Shown: positions 14,874 to 23,197, counted from the first letter of the stretch. The stretch: 36,334 nt of DNA from JARIHD01 sp036392795 (GCA_036392795.1 DASVXH010000037.1:1-36334); one strand, 5' to 3'. The notes: generated from the letters alone by a model not told the origin. Translations and numbers: made by a program.

Positions 14874-15395
14874 ATGGCTTTAACCAAACAACAAAAAGAC
14901 GACGTTGTCGCAAAAGTTGCCGACATGCTGTCATCCTCCAAGATGACCGTTGTTGCCAAATACCAAGGCACAACCGTAAAAGCTATTCAGCAATTGCGCC
15001 GCGACGCTCGTAACAACGGTACGAAGGTACAAGTTGTCAAAAACCGATTGGTCATTAAAGCTCTTGCAGCTAACAACACCTTGAAGGATGTTGACACCAG
15101 CGCCTTGAACGGCATGCTTCTATACGCTTTTAACAGCGAAGATGAAGTAGCGCCCGCCAAAGCCCTGGCTGATTTTGCAAAAGCCAATCCAACCATCGAA
15201 TTCGTCGGTGCAATCACCCCAGAAGGTGTATTTGCGAGCGCCGATGAGGTCAAAGCCCTGGCAGCATTGCCAGGCAAGAACGAGCTTATCGCTCAGGTTA
15301 TCGCAACCCTAAACTCACCAGTCAACGACGTTATGAGCGGCCTTTCCGGCAACTTGCACGCCCTGCTTGATGGTGTAGAGGCGAAAGCCGCCTAA
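14874..15395 (+). CDS. rplJ: 50S ribosomal protein L10
   Basis: L10 anchors the L7/L12 dimers of the ribosomal stalk. The 173-residue product has the usual N-terminal rRNA-binding domain (MALTKQQKDDVVAKVADMLS, VVAKYQGTTVKAIQQLRRDARNNG, VVKNRLVIKAL) and a C-terminal helix ending in LSGNLHALLDGVEAKAA that recruits L7/L12. Length is normal. rplL follows after 17 bases. It is separated from rplA by about 10 kb, unlike the compact clusters in most bacteria. Confidence 0.97.
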   Translation: MALTKQQKDDVVAKVADMLSSSKMTVVAKYQGTTVKAIQQLRRDARNNGTKVQVVKNRLVIKALAANNTLKDVDTSALNGMLLYAFNSEDEVAPAKALADFAKANPTIEFVGAITPEGVFASADEVKALAALPGKNELIAQVIATLNSPVNDVMSGLSGNLHALLDGVEAKAA

Positions 15396-15412
15396 CCCTA
15401 ACGAAAGGAACC

Positions 15413-15799
15413 ATGAAAATGGCTAAAGATCTAAAGAAATTGGCAGAAGAGCTGACCGGCTTGACTGTCCTGGAAGTAAATGAACTAAAGAACATCCTAA
15501 AGGACGAATACGGCATCGAGCCAGCTGCCGCAGCTGTTGCTGTTGCCGCCGCTCCTGCTGGTGACGGCGCTGCCGCTGCTGACGAAAAGGCTGAATGGGA
15601 CGTAGTCCTGAAAGACGCCGGTGCTCAGAAGGTAGCCGTTATCAAGGCCGTTAAAGACATTACCGGTCTTGGTCTTGGTGAAGCTAAGGCTCTTGTTGAT
15701 GGCGCTCCAAAGACCATCCTTGAGAAAGCTTCCAAGGAAGACGCAGAAAACGCCAAGAAAGCTCTTGTTGACGCCGGCGCTACTGTCGACCTCGCCTAG
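15413..15799 (+). CDS. rplL: 50S ribosomal protein L7/L12
   Basis: L7/L12 recruits translational GTPases. The 128-residue protein has the N-terminal dimerisation part (DLKKLAEELTGLTVLEVNEL), an Ala-rich hinge (about 43-62) and the C-terminal factor-binding domain (KVAVIKAVKDITGLGLGEAK, then ALVDGAPKTILEKASKEDAE). AAAGGA precedes ATG 15413; a second ATG at 15419 is equally usable. A strong terminator follows. Confidence 0.97.
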   Translation: MKMAKDLKKLAEELTGLTVLEVNELKNILKDEYGIEPAAAAVAVAAAPAGDGAAAADEKAEWDVVLKDAGAQKVAVIKAVKDITGLGLGEAKALVDGAPKTILEKASKEDAENAKKALVDAGATVDLA

Positions 15800-15820
15800 T
15801 TTTAATCAGCAAGGCAACAA

Positions 15821-15862
15821 TAAAACCGCCCAGGGCTTTTGCGCCCCAGGCGGTTTTATCTA
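15821..15862 (+). terminator. Terminator after rplL
   Basis: TAAAACCGCC (15821-15830) pairs perfectly with GGCGGTTTTA (15849-15858), and inner GGGC/GCCC extends the stem. Its A-rich 5' arm and T-rich 3' arm make it usable on both strands, which fits the minus-strand remnant that ends at 15879. Confidence 0.9.
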
Positions 15863-15878
15863 TTTGTATCATTTACAC

Positions 15879-16191
15879 CTATTGTCGGCTAGGGCCGCCG
15901 CGCAAGTCTTGGTATTCAACAAATGCCTGAGCAGTAAGCGGCACAGCCATCCCACCAAGTGCCAGTAGTTCATACTCTGGCAAAATAGGAATGACACTCT
16001 TTTTATCCCAAGATGCCGCCAAATAGTTATGCGCGAAAACCCTACAGCAAGGTCGCCTTGTAAGTTGTCGATGAGATCGAGCTAAAAACCAAATTTACCT
16101 CTTCAGTGTTGGCAACCTCACCCATGCGATTAAAGGGAATTTCTTCCTTTGGTGCTCTAGTGAAAAAAGGGAAAGCCTTTATAATTCTCAT
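15879..16191 (-). pseudogene. Frameshifted remnant of a small gene
   Basis: A minus-strand coding trace runs through three frames. From ATG 16191 it reads MRIIKAFPFFTRAPKEEIPF and on to NTEEVNLVF, then goes off frame and stops at 16042. The adjacent frame reads LDLIDNLQGDLAVGF near 16080-16035. A third reads VFAHNYLAASWDKKSVIPIL, then PEYELLALGGMAVPLTAQAF, and stops at 15879. Together they look like one protein of about 100 residues broken by two frameshifts. A good promoter is still in place. I do not know the family; the alternative is chance reading in non-coding DNA. Confidence 0.5.
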
Positions 16192-16200
16192 CGAAATCTT

Positions 16201-16229
16201 ATTATAAAATAATCCACTTTTTATCGCAA
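16201..16229 (-). promoter_or_regulatory. Promoter of the frameshifted remnant
   Basis: On the minus strand TTGCGA (16229-16224), 17 bases, TATAAT (16206-16201), 9 bases before ATG 16191. It has the same -35 word and spacing as the promoter at 26293-26321. Confidence 0.65.
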
Positions 16230-16233
16230 CATA

Positions 16234-16941
16234 CTAACTTTTGCGCTTTGTCTGAAGCAGTCCAACCTCTCTTAGCCCGCGTAGAATATCCGTCCAGCCG
16301 ATATCCGGTATTTCCTGGCAGAAAGTCATAGGCATATTGACCGTTAGCCGTAGCAGATGAAAAGCGGTGCGCGCCTGAAGCGCGGTAACCGGCTGCTCTT
16401 TTGATTCAATATGAGAGCCGGGGGCAGGACGAAGGTGGGACCGCGCCGCACGCCGCGATGTCAGAAAACGTCTTGCTTCGCATAAGGCCGGATCGTCAGA
16501 CCCAGAATCGCGGCCAGGCAGCTGAAACACAAAACAACTCTCCCTGTTATAGACAGCCGAAACCCGAGATTTAGCCTGTAATGTGATCTGGGCGGCCGTC
16601 TCGCTTTGCCTATGCTCCAGGGAACCACAGGCATGCAGTCCTATATCCCTGAGAATCCGCGGGACCACAGCATAAAGCCCAACACTCGCCAATGTAGTTG
16701 GACGCTCCAGCCCTCTATTACGGTACCGTATCAGGCTCCTCATTCCTTCATGGATCAGCCTGATTTCGTCTTGAGTAACCAGCTGCTCATTATGGGCAAA
16801 TTCAGGCGGAGCAGAAGGAACATTAGGCACACTCCAAAGCGCTCCGACGGTATCAACCTCGTCCGCGGAAGGGCCAATATAAACATCCGGTGGAGTAGTT
16901 ATCAGGCTCAGTCCAGCCGCTTCGGCACGCTGTGAGGGCAT
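16234..16941 (-). CDS. Hypothetical protein, 235 aa
   Basis: I do not recognise this protein. It is basic and arginine rich, especially in residues about 150-190 (CEARRFLTSRRAARSHLRP), with no membrane segment. The N-terminal third is proline rich (WSVPNVPSAPPEFAHNE). The C-terminus (TDILRGLREVGLLQTKRKS) could be a winged-helix end. It starts at ATG 16941, close after a TATAGT element at 16958-16953, again suggesting a very short leader. The end lies only 43 bases from the remnant's start codon. Confidence 0.65.
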   Translation of the reverse strand: MPSQRAEAAGLSLITTPPDVYIGPSADEVDTVGALWSVPNVPSAPPEFAHNEQLVTQDEIRLIHEGMRSLIRYRNRGLERPTTLASVGLYAVVPRILRDIGLHACGSLEHRQSETAAQITLQAKSRVSAVYNRESCFVFQLPGRDSGSDDPALCEARRFLTSRRAARSHLRPAPGSHIESKEQPVTALQARTAFHLLRLTVNMPMTFCQEIPDIGWTDILRGLREVGLLQTKRKS

Positions 16942-17049
16942 ATGCCTATAGTACTATACGGTCCTCTTAAGTCATTAAAGAGCCGAGGTGAGGTCTTGAT
17001 ATTTGCATAGTTAATACAAAACCGTATATTACAAGAAATTCGAAAGCTC

Positions 17050-17058
17050 TGTGAATAA
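17050..17058 (-). promoter_or_regulatory. DnaA-box consensus match (TTATTCACA)
   Basis: TGTGAATAA on the plus strand is TTATTCACA on the minus strand, a perfect fit to TTATNCACA. It lies 76 bases from a second match in the opposite orientation. Confidence 0.45.
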
Positions 17059-17073
17059 AAATGTGCGTGTTCT

Positions 17074-17102
17074 TTGCAGGGTACTGTTGTTTTTGATATA
17101 CT
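17074..17102 (+). promoter_or_regulatory. Promoter for the 169-aa conserved-type protein
   Basis: TTGCAG (17074-17079), 17 bases, TATACT (17097-17102). The transcript would start near 17109, just before the palindrome at 17125-17146, giving a leader of about 140 bases. A second TTGACT at 17160-17165 has no clear -10. Confidence 0.45.
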
Positions 17103-17124
17103 AAACCTCGTTGTTCAAAAAAAG

Positions 17125-17146
17125 AAACTGTGGTTATCCACAGTTT
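17125..17146. repeat. 22-bp palindrome containing a DnaA box
   Basis: AAACTGTGG (17125-17133) and CCACAGTTT (17138-17146) form a perfect 9-bp inverted repeat with loop TTAT. It contains TTATCCACA (17134-17142), the strongest E. coli-type DnaA box, and also fits CTGT-N8-ACAG, an SOS-box-like pattern. On the minus strand the hairpin is followed by C and seven T, so it is also a good minus-strand terminator. Confidence 0.6.
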
Positions 17147-17248
17147 GCTACTACATGTTTTGACTTGTTTTGGTAAACATGGTAGTTTTAAAATTAAGTG
17201 TAAGAGAAACAAACACTTCTGTGTGACATAAGAGAGACGAAACAAAAG

Positions 17249-17758
17249 ATGGCAGACGTACCGGACAAGCAAATCAAAAGACTGCGAGCGCTGATTCAGG
17301 AGGCTGAAACCAATTTGGCCGCCGCTACAGAGCTGCTGATTAGTTTGGTTGGCGACGACGAGAAAGTTACCCCAATTACCCAGGACGAAAACATTGGTAA
17401 GGTAATCGAGGGTGTCTTCGACGGCCAAAATATGGTCGGATCCGATGGCAAAGTCTATCCAGTGCCAGCCAATTACGCCAGTAAATCAAAATTAGTCCAA
17501 GGCGACATCCTAAAACTAACTATCGCCGACGACGGTACGTTTTTATACAAGCAAATTGGCCCCATTCCCCGTAAACAAGTCGTCGGCACCCTCAAACTCG
17601 ACAACGGCCACTATTTTGTAGAAGTCGGCCCCAAAGAATACCGCGTTTTGCTTGCCAGCGTAACCTATTTCAAGGCCAAGCCAGGCGACCAGGTTAGCGT
17701 CAACGTTCCCGAAGACGACAGTACCGCAGAATGGGCCGCATTAGAAGCCGCACTGTAA
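17249..17758 (+). CDS. Uncharacterised protein with N-terminal helix and beta-barrel-like body, 169 aa
   Basis: Residues 1-36 form a charged helical segment (DKQIKRLRALIQEAETNLAA) that could be a coiled coil. The rest is beta rich: GKVIEGVFDGQNMVGSDGK, VQGDILKLTIADDGTFLYK, KQVVGTLKLDNGHYFVEVG. The glycine/valine cadence suggests an OB- or TRAM-like small barrel, possibly nucleic-acid binding. I have an impression of similar CPR proteins but cannot name a family. It has its own promoter region and no clear partner in an operon. Confidence 0.8.
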   Translation: MADVPDKQIKRLRALIQEAETNLAAATELLISLVGDDEKVTPITQDENIGKVIEGVFDGQNMVGSDGKVYPVPANYASKSKLVQGDILKLTIADDGTFLYKQIGPIPRKQVVGTLKLDNGHYFVEVGPKEYRVLLASVTYFKAKPGDQVSVNVPEDDSTAEWAALEAAL

Positions 17759-17798
17759 CCACAACACAAGCTCGTTATTCTGGCTTAAATACCATATA

Positions 17799-18578
17799 TT
17801 AGGCTGCTATCGGAAGCAGTCGAAGACCGACCTGTGCACTGAGGGGCAAACCAGGGTCGATTGGCCTGGGTTTAAGCAACGCCATTTGCGCGGCAGGGAT
17901 AGTAAAGCTTTCCTCATAAATGGTTGGCTTGATATCAGCAGCAGGGTCCAAAATTTCGGGATCAATCTCGATTACGCCCATAAATGCCGCAAGAGCGATT
18001 ACGCGGGGCGCATTAGGGGCACCCAGTGCCCTATATAGGGTCTGTGATCTACCCGATGTTTTGGTCGATTCTTTGATGTGCGGATTGAAACTCAGCGTCT
18101 CTTGATTACCCATACCCAATGCCAGGCAAGATAAAGAGGTACGATTCCTGGCCGATATCTTTAACTCCCCATTTGGCCTTCGATATCTATGGCCATTCCT
18201 ATTGGACTCAGGTATTGGTGTTGGCGCTCTGCCGGGCAATATGAATCTTCGATTCGGTGCGTGAAGCCAGGGTCGCAAAGAATAGGTAATCAAGGAATCT
18301 TGATCAGGCCTCATGGTAAAAATAAATGGATCGCCCGGCATTTTTATGTCCCTGGGCTTGAGTAGGCCACCGGCAATAAGCATCGCTGCTGCACGGTGGA
18401 GGGGATTGGCAAACCGACCGGCAGTTTCTAGCCTTTTCTGGGTTTGGCGCATGTGACCGCGCGTAGTTCTTGAGTCCAATAACAATAGCCGCTGCATTTT
18501 AGCGGCCGATAGTCCGTTAACAGACGCCTCCATAACCTGGGCGCCACGCTCGGTAATTTCGTAGTTCTTGATAGCCAT
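17799..18578 (-). CDS. Hypothetical protein, 259 aa, helix-turn-helix-like N-terminus
   Basis: ATG 18578 is chosen over the upstream in-frame start at 18620 because a promoter lies between them. The N-terminus (MAIKNYEITERGAQVMEASV, then AAKMQRLLLLDSRTTRGHMR) resembles a DNA-binding helix-turn-helix with a recognition-like second helix. The middle is arginine/proline rich (RRFILPGRAPTPIPESNRNG). The C-terminus is neutral and helical. No family recognised. It is convergent with the 169-aa gene; no terminator is seen between them. Confidence 0.7.
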   Translation of the reverse strand: MAIKNYEITERGAQVMEASVNGLSAAKMQRLLLLDSRTTRGHMRQTQKRLETAGRFANPLHRAAAMLIAGGLLKPRDIKMPGDPFIFTMRPDQDSLITYSLRPWLHAPNRRFILPGRAPTPIPESNRNGHRYRRPNGELKISARNRTSLSCLALGMGNQETLSFNPHIKESTKTSGRSQTLYRALGAPNAPRVIALAAFMGVIEIDPEILDPAADIKPTIYEESFTIPAAQMALLKPRPIDPGLPLSAQVGLRLLPIAA

Positions 18579-18591
18579 AGCAAAGACGATA

Positions 18592-18620
18592 ATTATAGTA
18601 TTAGGTGGTGATATGATCAA
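18592..18620 (-). promoter_or_regulatory. Promoter of the 259-aa gene
   Basis: Minus strand TTGATC (18620-18615), 17 bases, TATAAT (18597-18592). The start codon at 18578 lies 13 bases beyond the -10, so the leader would be about 7 bases. Confidence 0.7.
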
Positions 18621-18640
18621 CTATGTTGCAGCGACCGTAA

Positions 18641-18964
18641 CTACTGATCTTTACGGCGGGAGCGGGACTGCCCTTTTTTGATACGCATCCCGTAAGCAGC
18701 CAAGGCCATAAGACCGGTCATAGAGGTAAAGGCACCTCCATAGTAAGTGAGGTACATTGGAACTTCGCCGGCAGCCTGGGCAAGCTCTAGTTGCCCCGGG
18801 ACTCGCTGGTAATGTATCGGCTCTATGTATTGCGGGGCAATAATCAGCGTCACCGATCCCAGCATATAACTGGCAGCCGCCTCAATGCGCTGCGCGAAAG
18901 AAGGTCCATCTTCAATGTTCACCGGATATGAGGGCGGATATTCTGATTCGGGAATTGCATGCAT
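18641..18964 (-). CDS. Small putative membrane protein, 107 aa
   Basis: I do not recognise the family. Two moderately hydrophobic segments are visible: ASYMLGSVTLIIAPQYI (about 31-47) and YLTYYGGAFTSMTGLMALAA (about 71-90), followed by a strongly basic tail (MRIKKGQSRSRRKDQ) that would stay in the cytoplasm. It is divergent from dnaX across 88 bases. ATG 18964 is the furthest start; no Shine-Dalgarno is seen. Confidence 0.6.
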   Translation of the reverse strand: MHAIPESEYPPSYPVNIEDGPSFAQRIEAAASYMLGSVTLIIAPQYIEPIHYQRVPGQLELAQAAGEVPMYLTYYGGAFTSMTGLMALAAYGMRIKKGQSRSRRKDQ

Positions 18965-19038
18965 TGAACTACCTTACGGCATGCCGCGGCAAAAAAGCAA
19001 GCATAAATAACACAACAGCGCGCGGCAAAAATCCTGCG

Positions 19039-19044
19039 TATAAT
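19039..19044 (+). promoter_or_regulatory. -10 element of dnaX
   Basis: TATAAT at 19039-19044, 8 bases before the dnaX ATG at 19053. No good -35 is seen. The spacing puts the transcription start at or next to the start codon. Confidence 0.55.
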
Positions 19045-19052
19045 AAAATCAA

Positions 19053-20654
19053 ATGGGGCAAGCACTATATCGGACATACCGGTCTAAAAAGTTGTCAGAG
19101 ATTGTGGGCCAAGAACACATCACAAAAGCTTTGGACAACGCACTAAAAGGGGGCACGATTAGCCACGCCTACCTATTTACTGGTCCACGCGGAGTCGGTA
19201 AAACAAGTATTGCGCGCATTTTGGCGCACGAAATCAATAAACTGCCGTACAACGAAGACCGTCCGCACTTGGACATAATCGAAATCGATGCCGCCAGCAA
19301 CCGCCGCATCGACGAAATTCGCGACCTACGCGACAAAGTGCACATTGCGCCCAGCAGCGCCAAATATAAGGTGTACATTATCGACGAAGTGCACATGCTC
19401 ACCAAAGAAGCATTTAACGCGCTGCTTAAAACCCTGGAAGAGCCACCAGCACACGTGGTATTCATTTTGGCTACCACCGAGGTTCATAAATTACCCGAAA
19501 CCATCATCAGCCGCACACAGCGCTACGCCTTTAAGCCTGTCGAATCCGACAAAGTCGTTGCCCATTTACGGCATATAGCCAAAGAAGAGGACATAACTAT
19601 TAGCGACGACGCCCTACACCTGATCGCCGCACATGGCGAAGGCAGTTTCCGCGACAGTATTAGCCTACTAGACCAGGTACGCAATAGTGGCAAAAAGATC
19701 GAGCTTAGCGACGTACAAAACATGCTGGGCATTGCACCCACCGAATTAATCACCGAAATGATTGATGCCTTGCAGGAGTGCAATGTGATAGCCGTAGCCA
19801 CCTGTCTAAAGAAACTCCACGAACAAGGGTTTGAACCAGCTCAAGTTGCCCGTCAGTGCGGACAGCAGCTGCGCGGAAGCATTATTGACGGCGCATTATC
19901 CTTGGATTCGCCTACGACTATAAGGCTCTTAACTGAACTTGTTGCCGTACCGACCTCGGCCGATCCGCGGATTGCGCTTGAAATTGCCTTATTAGATGCA
20001 GCGCTCAGTGGCCAGTCCAGTCCCAAAACTGACAAATCCGAATCAAAAGTCATGACCCAGGATGTTCAGACTAAACCGGCCATTCAAATAACCCCTTCGC
20101 GGGAATCGACCAAATCAGATAGCGAAAAAACTCCACCCTCGGTCATCCCTGACGAAACCTCAAAGGAGAACAAAGAATCGCCAAACAAACCCGAAGCTAA
20201 CGCGGCGGCGGAATCTAAAAAATCCGCCGCGCCCATTGATGTTGATATTGATTCCGATATGTTGCTAACCGAAGCTGCCTGGGATCTCATTTTGAACGCG
20301 GTTAAACAAAAATATAACACGCTTTATAGCGTTCTCAAGATGACCAGGCCGCATTTTGAACCAGGCAAGGTCAGCCTGGAATGTGGCTTTGCATTTCACC
20401 AGAAACGACTAAACGACGTCCGCAATAAACAAACATTATCTGAAGTTATAAAAGGTGTGACGGGCAGCGACATCCAGGTCACTTGTTTTTTGGGCGACAC
20501 CAAGCCCGCGCCACTCGCTCCGCCATTGCCCGCCCTGGATGGAGAAATAATTCACAGTGCAGCGCCCGAGCCCATCAAGCACCAAGCGCCCGTCGATCCC
20601 AGCATTGAAACCGTAAGCAATATCTTTGGCGGCGCCGAGCTGTTAGAATCGTAG
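19053..20654 (+). CDS. dnaX: DNA polymerase III subunit gamma/tau
   Basis: DnaX is the ATPase of the clamp loader. The 533-residue protein has the AAA+ elements: GPRGVGKT (44-51), Walker B IIDEVHML (109-116), ATTE sensor 1 (140-143) and SRT near residue 153 in place of the usual SRC. The Cys-rich zinc module that normally sits between Walker A and IEIDAASN is absent: the segment INKLPYNEDRPHLD (61-74) has no cysteine. Residues about 330-400 are a polar linker, and a tau-like C-terminal domain follows. It is probably leaderless, and dnaB follows 23 bases later. Confidence 0.93.
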   Translation: MGQALYRTYRSKKLSEIVGQEHITKALDNALKGGTISHAYLFTGPRGVGKTSIARILAHEINKLPYNEDRPHLDIIEIDAASNRRIDEIRDLRDKVHIAPSSAKYKVYIIDEVHMLTKEAFNALLKTLEEPPAHVVFILATTEVHKLPETIISRTQRYAFKPVESDKVVAHLRHIAKEEDITISDDALHLIAAHGEGSFRDSISLLDQVRNSGKKIELSDVQNMLGIAPTELITEMIDALQECNVIAVATCLKKLHEQGFEPAQVARQCGQQLRGSIIDGALSLDSPTTIRLLTELVAVPTSADPRIALEIALLDAALSGQSSPKTDKSESKVMTQDVQTKPAIQITPSRESTKSDSEKTPPSVIPDETSKENKESPNKPEANAAAESKKSAAPIDVDIDSDMLLTEAAWDLILNAVKQKYNTLYSVLKMTRPHFEPGKVSLECGFAFHQKRLNDVRNKQTLSEVIKGVTGSDIQVTCFLGDTKPAPLAPPLPALDGEIIHSAAPEPIKHQAPVDPSIETVSNIFGGAELLES

Positions 20655-20677
20655 CAGACGAAGAGGGAAGAGAGACC

Positions 20678-22039
20678 ATGGAACCCCAAGCGAGTGCCAA
20701 GCAGCAGCCGCATAATACAGAGGCCGAGGCGAGTCTACTGGGCGCGATCCTAATCGACGCCGATGCATTAGTCAAAATTGCGGACGCTATTAGTTCGAAC
20801 GACTTTTACGACCCACGTCATTCGCGTATCTATGAAGCCATTTCTCAACTATACGAACGCCGAAGCCCCATTGATGTCCTGACTCTGGCCGACCAACTAA
20901 AAGCCAATGGCGCGCTGGACCTGATAGGCGGCGCCTCATATTTAACCGAGCTGACAAATTTCGTACCAACTGCAGCTCACGTCGAGCAATATGCCGAAAT
21001 TGTGGCCCAAAAGGCCATCAGGCGCAAGCTGATTCATGCCAGCCAACAGATTGTAACTTTGGGCTACGATGAATCAAAAGCGCTTCGGGAACTGGTAGAA
21101 GAGGCTGAAAGTGAATTGTTCCAAGTTAGCCAAAAGCACATCAAACAAAGCATCATCAGCATCGAAACCATCCTGGCCGAAAGTTTTGACCGCCTAGACG
21201 ACCTACATAAAGACAAAAACAAAATCCGTGGCGTGCCCACCGGCTTTCGAGATATGGACGATGTATTGGCTGGTTTGCAACGATCCGACCTATTTATCTT
21301 GGCAGCTCGGCCGTCCATGGGTAAAACGGCCTTTTCGCTAAACCTGGCGCATAACGTCGCAACCCTTGCTAAACAGCCAGTCCTAATATTCAGCCTGGAA
21401 ATGAGCAAAGAGCAGCTGGTCGATCGCCTGCTGTCCATGGAGTCCGGGGTAGATGCCTGGGCGCTGCGTACTGGCAATCTGACCGATAGCGACTTTGAAC
21501 GGATCGGCCACGCTATGGGTGCGCTCAGCGAAGCGCCCATTTTTATCGATGACACGCCCGGCATTACCATCAGCGACCTGCGCACCAAAGCCAGACGAGA
21601 GGCGCACAAAAATCAACTAGGCCTGATTATCGTCGACTACCTACAGCTGATGAGCGGCGGCAGCCGGTTTGGTGGATCAGATAACCGCGTCCAGGAAATT
21701 TCCGAAATTTCACGCGGCCTCAAGGCGATCGCCCGCGAACTGAACGTACCCTTAATTGCCCTGTCCCAGTTAAGCCGTTCGGTTGAAAACCGTAACCCGC
21801 AGATTCCACAGTTGGCCGACCTCCGTGAATCCGGATCCATCGAACAAGATGCCGACGTCGTAGCCTTTATCTACCGCGAAGAATACTACAACCCGGAAAC
21901 AGAGCGCAAAGGTGTAACCGACATCCTCATCAAAAAACACCGCAACGGCCCCACCGGCGGCGTCGAACTATTCTTTGAAAAAGAAAAACAACGCTACCGC
22001 AGTTTGGACACAAAACACGCGCATCCGTTCGGAGACTAG
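20678..22039 (+). CDS. dnaB: Replicative DNA helicase DnaB
   Basis: DnaB is the hexameric 5'-3' helicase at the replication fork. The 453-residue protein has the N-terminal helical domain (HNTEAEASLLGAILID, residues 12-27; FYDPRHSRIYEAI), then the RecA-like ATPase domain: GVPTGFRDMDDVLAGL, Walker A ARPSMGKTAF (210-219), IFSLEMSKEQLVDRLL, Walker B LIIVDYLQLM, and the late DLRESGSIEQDADVV arginine-finger region. No intein and normal length. An AGAGGGAAGAGAG purine run precedes ATG 20678. It is co-directional with dnaX, giving a small replication unit. Confidence 0.97.
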   Translation: MEPQASAKQQPHNTEAEASLLGAILIDADALVKIADAISSNDFYDPRHSRIYEAISQLYERRSPIDVLTLADQLKANGALDLIGGASYLTELTNFVPTAAHVEQYAEIVAQKAIRRKLIHASQQIVTLGYDESKALRELVEEAESELFQVSQKHIKQSIISIETILAESFDRLDDLHKDKNKIRGVPTGFRDMDDVLAGLQRSDLFILAARPSMGKTAFSLNLAHNVATLAKQPVLIFSLEMSKEQLVDRLLSMESGVDAWALRTGNLTDSDFERIGHAMGALSEAPIFIDDTPGITISDLRTKARREAHKNQLGLIIVDYLQLMSGGSRFGGSDNRVQEISEISRGLKAIARELNVPLIALSQLSRSVENRNPQIPQLADLRESGSIEQDADVVAFIYREEYYNPETERKGVTDILIKKHRNGPTGGVELFFEKEKQRYRSLDTKHAHPFGD

Positions 22040-22054
22040 GGTATCAAATGAGCA

Positions 22055-23191
22055 TCAACTGTGGTGCAGCTCAACTGCTCTTTCCTGGGACATTGCCTGC
22101 ACATCAGCTCCAATCAACGCGATCTCGTGGATGATTTCAGTGAATAAACTGTCTTGGTATTCTTGCCTTTGCGCATGCGCCGGATCTTCAGTTGTCCGGG
22201 TGGCGTAAAGAATACGTCGCATAGCTTCACCAACAATCGGCTGGCTACGCTCGGGTAGCCCCTGACAGATCTGCGGTTTACCGTCAACATCTGGAATTCC
22301 ACCGATCTTGTTTGCGGAGGCGGTGATCATATTTGCAAGTCGGATTATGGGATTCAGCCTCATTGTCACGTTATCTTTTTTCGACATACGCAAAGCAGAC
22401 CGGATGCCCTTTATATTCTGGTTTCGCTTAGGGTCAAGAGCAACCTGCTCAATAACCTCGTAGCAGTATTTGGTAAGCGTATTAAGGTGTGCTCGCTCAG
22501 TAATCGGCGCGTACACATCCCTACCTTCCATAACAAAGCGACGATGCGTCTCTATCGTAACCGCTAGCGGAGTGGTTTCGTTGAAACGCTGTATGCCGAC
22601 CTTGCCCCACATCTTCTCGTCATAAATTCCCCTATCAGTCAGCATTGCATACAAGGCCACCTCGTCATACGCACGCGACCCTTCCAGTTCGTCCATTCTT
22701 GTTAAACGATGTTCGGTAGATTTAGGAAATCCGTCGGCCATATATTTTGACGTTTTCGTATTATTTTGTGGAAAAACAAGCGGGAGCAATGATTCGGCCA
22801 CAGCATCCATCCGATCTAGGCTATCGATAATGCGTAGATCGAGTATTTTACCCAGTAGAGCCCATCTAATATCTCTGCCGGGAATTCGACAATCAAGTGG
22901 CGTTGTTTTGCTGTAGTTGTGAATCCTATCTTCCCGCGTGCTTAACCAGTCCCGAATTGCCGCCACGCTCATTAACAAGTCTTCGTCGGTCGCGACAGAC
23001 TTCACCACCTCTACAATACCAAATCCAAGGCTGCGATCATGTTTCAGCTGCAAAAACTCAGTATCGGTCATGTCGGCATAATGGCGGTCCCGATTAGACT
23101 GTTCTCTGGGAGTATTCTCCAAAGAAACTGGCCCGCTCAGAACTGCGGCTTGCTCAAGAACCGCTTCGGGCGTTGCATAGTCAATTTTCAC
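22055..23191 (-). CDS. Hypothetical protein, 378 aa
   Basis: I do not recognise this protein. It starts with GTG 23191, with a TATAAC element 6 bases upstream and no Shine-Dalgarno. It is mostly helical and charged, with no membrane segment. Visible stretches are DTEFLQLKHDRSLGFGIVEV and DRMDAVAESLLPLVFPQNN, and the C-terminal half has ANMITASANKIGGIPDVDGK. It is convergent with dnaB, with only 15 bases between stops. Confidence 0.75.
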   Translation of the reverse strand: MKIDYATPEAVLEQAAVLSGPVSLENTPREQSNRDRHYADMTDTEFLQLKHDRSLGFGIVEVVKSVATDEDLLMSVAAIRDWLSTREDRIHNYSKTTPLDCRIPGRDIRWALLGKILDLRIIDSLDRMDAVAESLLPLVFPQNNTKTSKYMADGFPKSTEHRLTRMDELEGSRAYDEVALYAMLTDRGIYDEKMWGKVGIQRFNETTPLAVTIETHRRFVMEGRDVYAPITERAHLNTLTKYCYEVIEQVALDPKRNQNIKGIRSALRMSKKDNVTMRLNPIIRLANMITASANKIGGIPDVDGKPQICQGLPERSQPIVGEAMRRILYATRTTEDPAHAQRQEYQDSLFTEIIHEIALIGADVQAMSQERAVELHHS

Positions 23192-23197
23192 CCAAAT

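Larger units (their letters stand above)
16942..17248 (+). other. 307-base intergenic region with DnaA-box 9-mers
   Basis: This AT-rich gap between divergent genes holds promoter elements for both sides, two perfect matches to the DnaA-box consensus TTATNCACA and a long palindrome (listed separately). No RNA gene or further ORF is seen. dnaX and dnaB lie within 2-4 kb to the right, but dnaA and dnaN are not in the window. Confidence 0.6.

Noticed and set aside
16942..17248. Chromosomal origin of replication
   Set aside because: Two DnaA boxes alone are not enough; dnaA and dnaN are absent from the window and GC skew cannot be judged here. Kept only as a finding to check.
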